From the NCBI RefSeq assembly GCF_002163625.1, contig NZ_CP020892.1, positions 806,001-870,000 on the forward strand: 64,000 nt of DNA, in the 5' to 3' direction. Made by a program: the position numbers and the translations under genes. The DNA comes from Pseudomonas sp. M30-35 (GTDB lineage: Bacteria; Pseudomonadota; Gammaproteobacteria; Pseudomonadales; Pseudomonadaceae). The notes under the pieces were generated by a model that was given only the letters and a program-made list of their open reading frames with translations, did no database searches and was not told where the DNA came from. This document shows positions 63,710 through 64,000 of the stretch, in pieces (the stretch's first letter is position 1; each line of letters opens with the position of its first letter).

Positions 63710-64000
63710 TTACTCTGTCGGTATTTCTATTGGCGACTGCTGCGGTTGAGCATCCTGACGTTGGCGAGCAGCTTTCTCAGCATCGGCTTCGGCCTGAGCC
63801 TTGGCTTCTGCGGTCTGCAGTAATGCATCAAGCTGTGCCGGGCTGATCAACTGCAGGCGTAGCATCAGTTGGTTGATCAGGTCGCGGCGCATTTCTTGGC
63901 GCAGTTGAGCCATTTCTTCGTCAGAACCCACGATGTTGTTGCCGTCACGGGTTTGAATGCTGCGCACTTCAAGTTGGTTGTTCAGCAACAGCAGATTCTT
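63710..64000 (-). CDS. lptE: LPS-assembly lipoprotein LptE, C-terminal part
   Basis: The frame is open to the end of the window, so the start and lipobox lie outside it; about 96 C-terminal residues are visible. They read 'MAQLRQEMRRDLINQLMLRLQ' and end in a charged Ala/Glu/Gln-rich tail, as in Pseudomonas LptE. LptE plugs the LptD barrel that places lipopolysaccharide in the outer membrane. Its position upstream of holA on the same strand supports the assignment. Confidence 0.88.
   Translation of the reverse strand, partial: KNLLLLNNQLEVRSIQTRDGNNIVGSDEEMAQLRQEMRRDLINQLMLRLQLISPAQLDALLQTAEAKAQAEADAEKAARQRQDAQPQQSPIEIPTE

Noticed and set aside
1..64000. tRNA, rRNA, tmRNA or prophage genes
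   Set aside because: No cloverleaf with the conserved T-arm sequence, rRNA core sequence, integrase or phage structural gene was recognised by eye; a covariance-model scan would be needed to exclude small RNAs.

Overview
The window reads as a chromosomal segment of a Pseudomonas-type gammaproteobacterium. The blocks xseB-ispA...dxs...ribA, ppa, mpl-ubiX and proA-nadD-rsfS-rlmH-mrdA-rodA-mltB-rlpA-dacA-ybeD-lipB-lipA...holA-lptE follow, as far as I remember, the gene order of P. aeruginosa. Proteins are of Pseudomonas-like length and composition. No rRNA, tRNA, CRISPR array, prophage or intact insertion sequence was seen. Both ends cut a gene: a solute-binding-like protein on the left and lptE on the right.

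Left part (1-14.5 kb): a retropepsin-like secreted protease, ribA with a membrane protein and a BtuF-like corrinoid-binding protein, and an APC permease. Facing them is a TonB-dependent BtuB-like receptor under a cobalamin riboswitch. Then come dxs, a 1,094-residue single-chain biotin-dependent acyl-CoA carboxylase lying between dxs and ispA, then ispA-xseB and a TauE/SafE-type exporter.

Kdp block (14.6-22.65 kb): a complete kdpFABCDE operon for high-affinity K+ uptake and its sensor pair, with a KdpE-like box upstream. A 42-bp exact copy of the kdpF start lies directly after kdpE, so the operon is bracketed by direct repeats and trailed by a truncated kdpF.

Regulatory block (22.65-36 kb): a LysR regulator divergent from a type II haloacid dehalogenase, and an AT-rich secreted histidine phosphatase. 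An OmpR-type response regulator is separated by 1.3 kb of apparently gene-poor DNA from a FecR-domain secreted protein and a CHASE2-PAS histidine kinase. These three probably form one envelope signalling system. They are followed by ppa, a membrane-anchored protein that looks like a dead phosphatase fused to a dead kinase, a GNAT acetyltransferase and an ExaC-like aldehyde dehydrogenase.

Right part (36-64 kb): mpl-ubiX-YceK-like lipoprotein, small hypotheticals, a methyltransferase and an NAD(P)-binding protein. These are followed by a lipoprotein with MORN repeats and a caspase-like C13 peptidase domain, MaoC, LrgAB, a Lon-N-domain protein, a DedA-PAP2 fusion, a 3-methyladenine glycosylase, a methyltransferase and an alpha/beta hydrolase with a PilZ-like tail. 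The large proA-to-lipA run then covers proline, NAD, ribosome silencing, 23S rRNA methylation, cell-wall elongation and lipoylation. After it lie a second lytic transglycosylase, an arfA gene whose terminator sits inside its reading frame, holA, a REP-like cluster and lptE.

The observations most worth following are the kdpF remnant and operon-flanking repeat, the FecR/CHASE2/OmpR signalling set, the pseudophosphatase-pseudokinase, the MORN-caspase lipoprotein, and the arfA non-stop arrangement (a known type of mechanism, clearly visible here).
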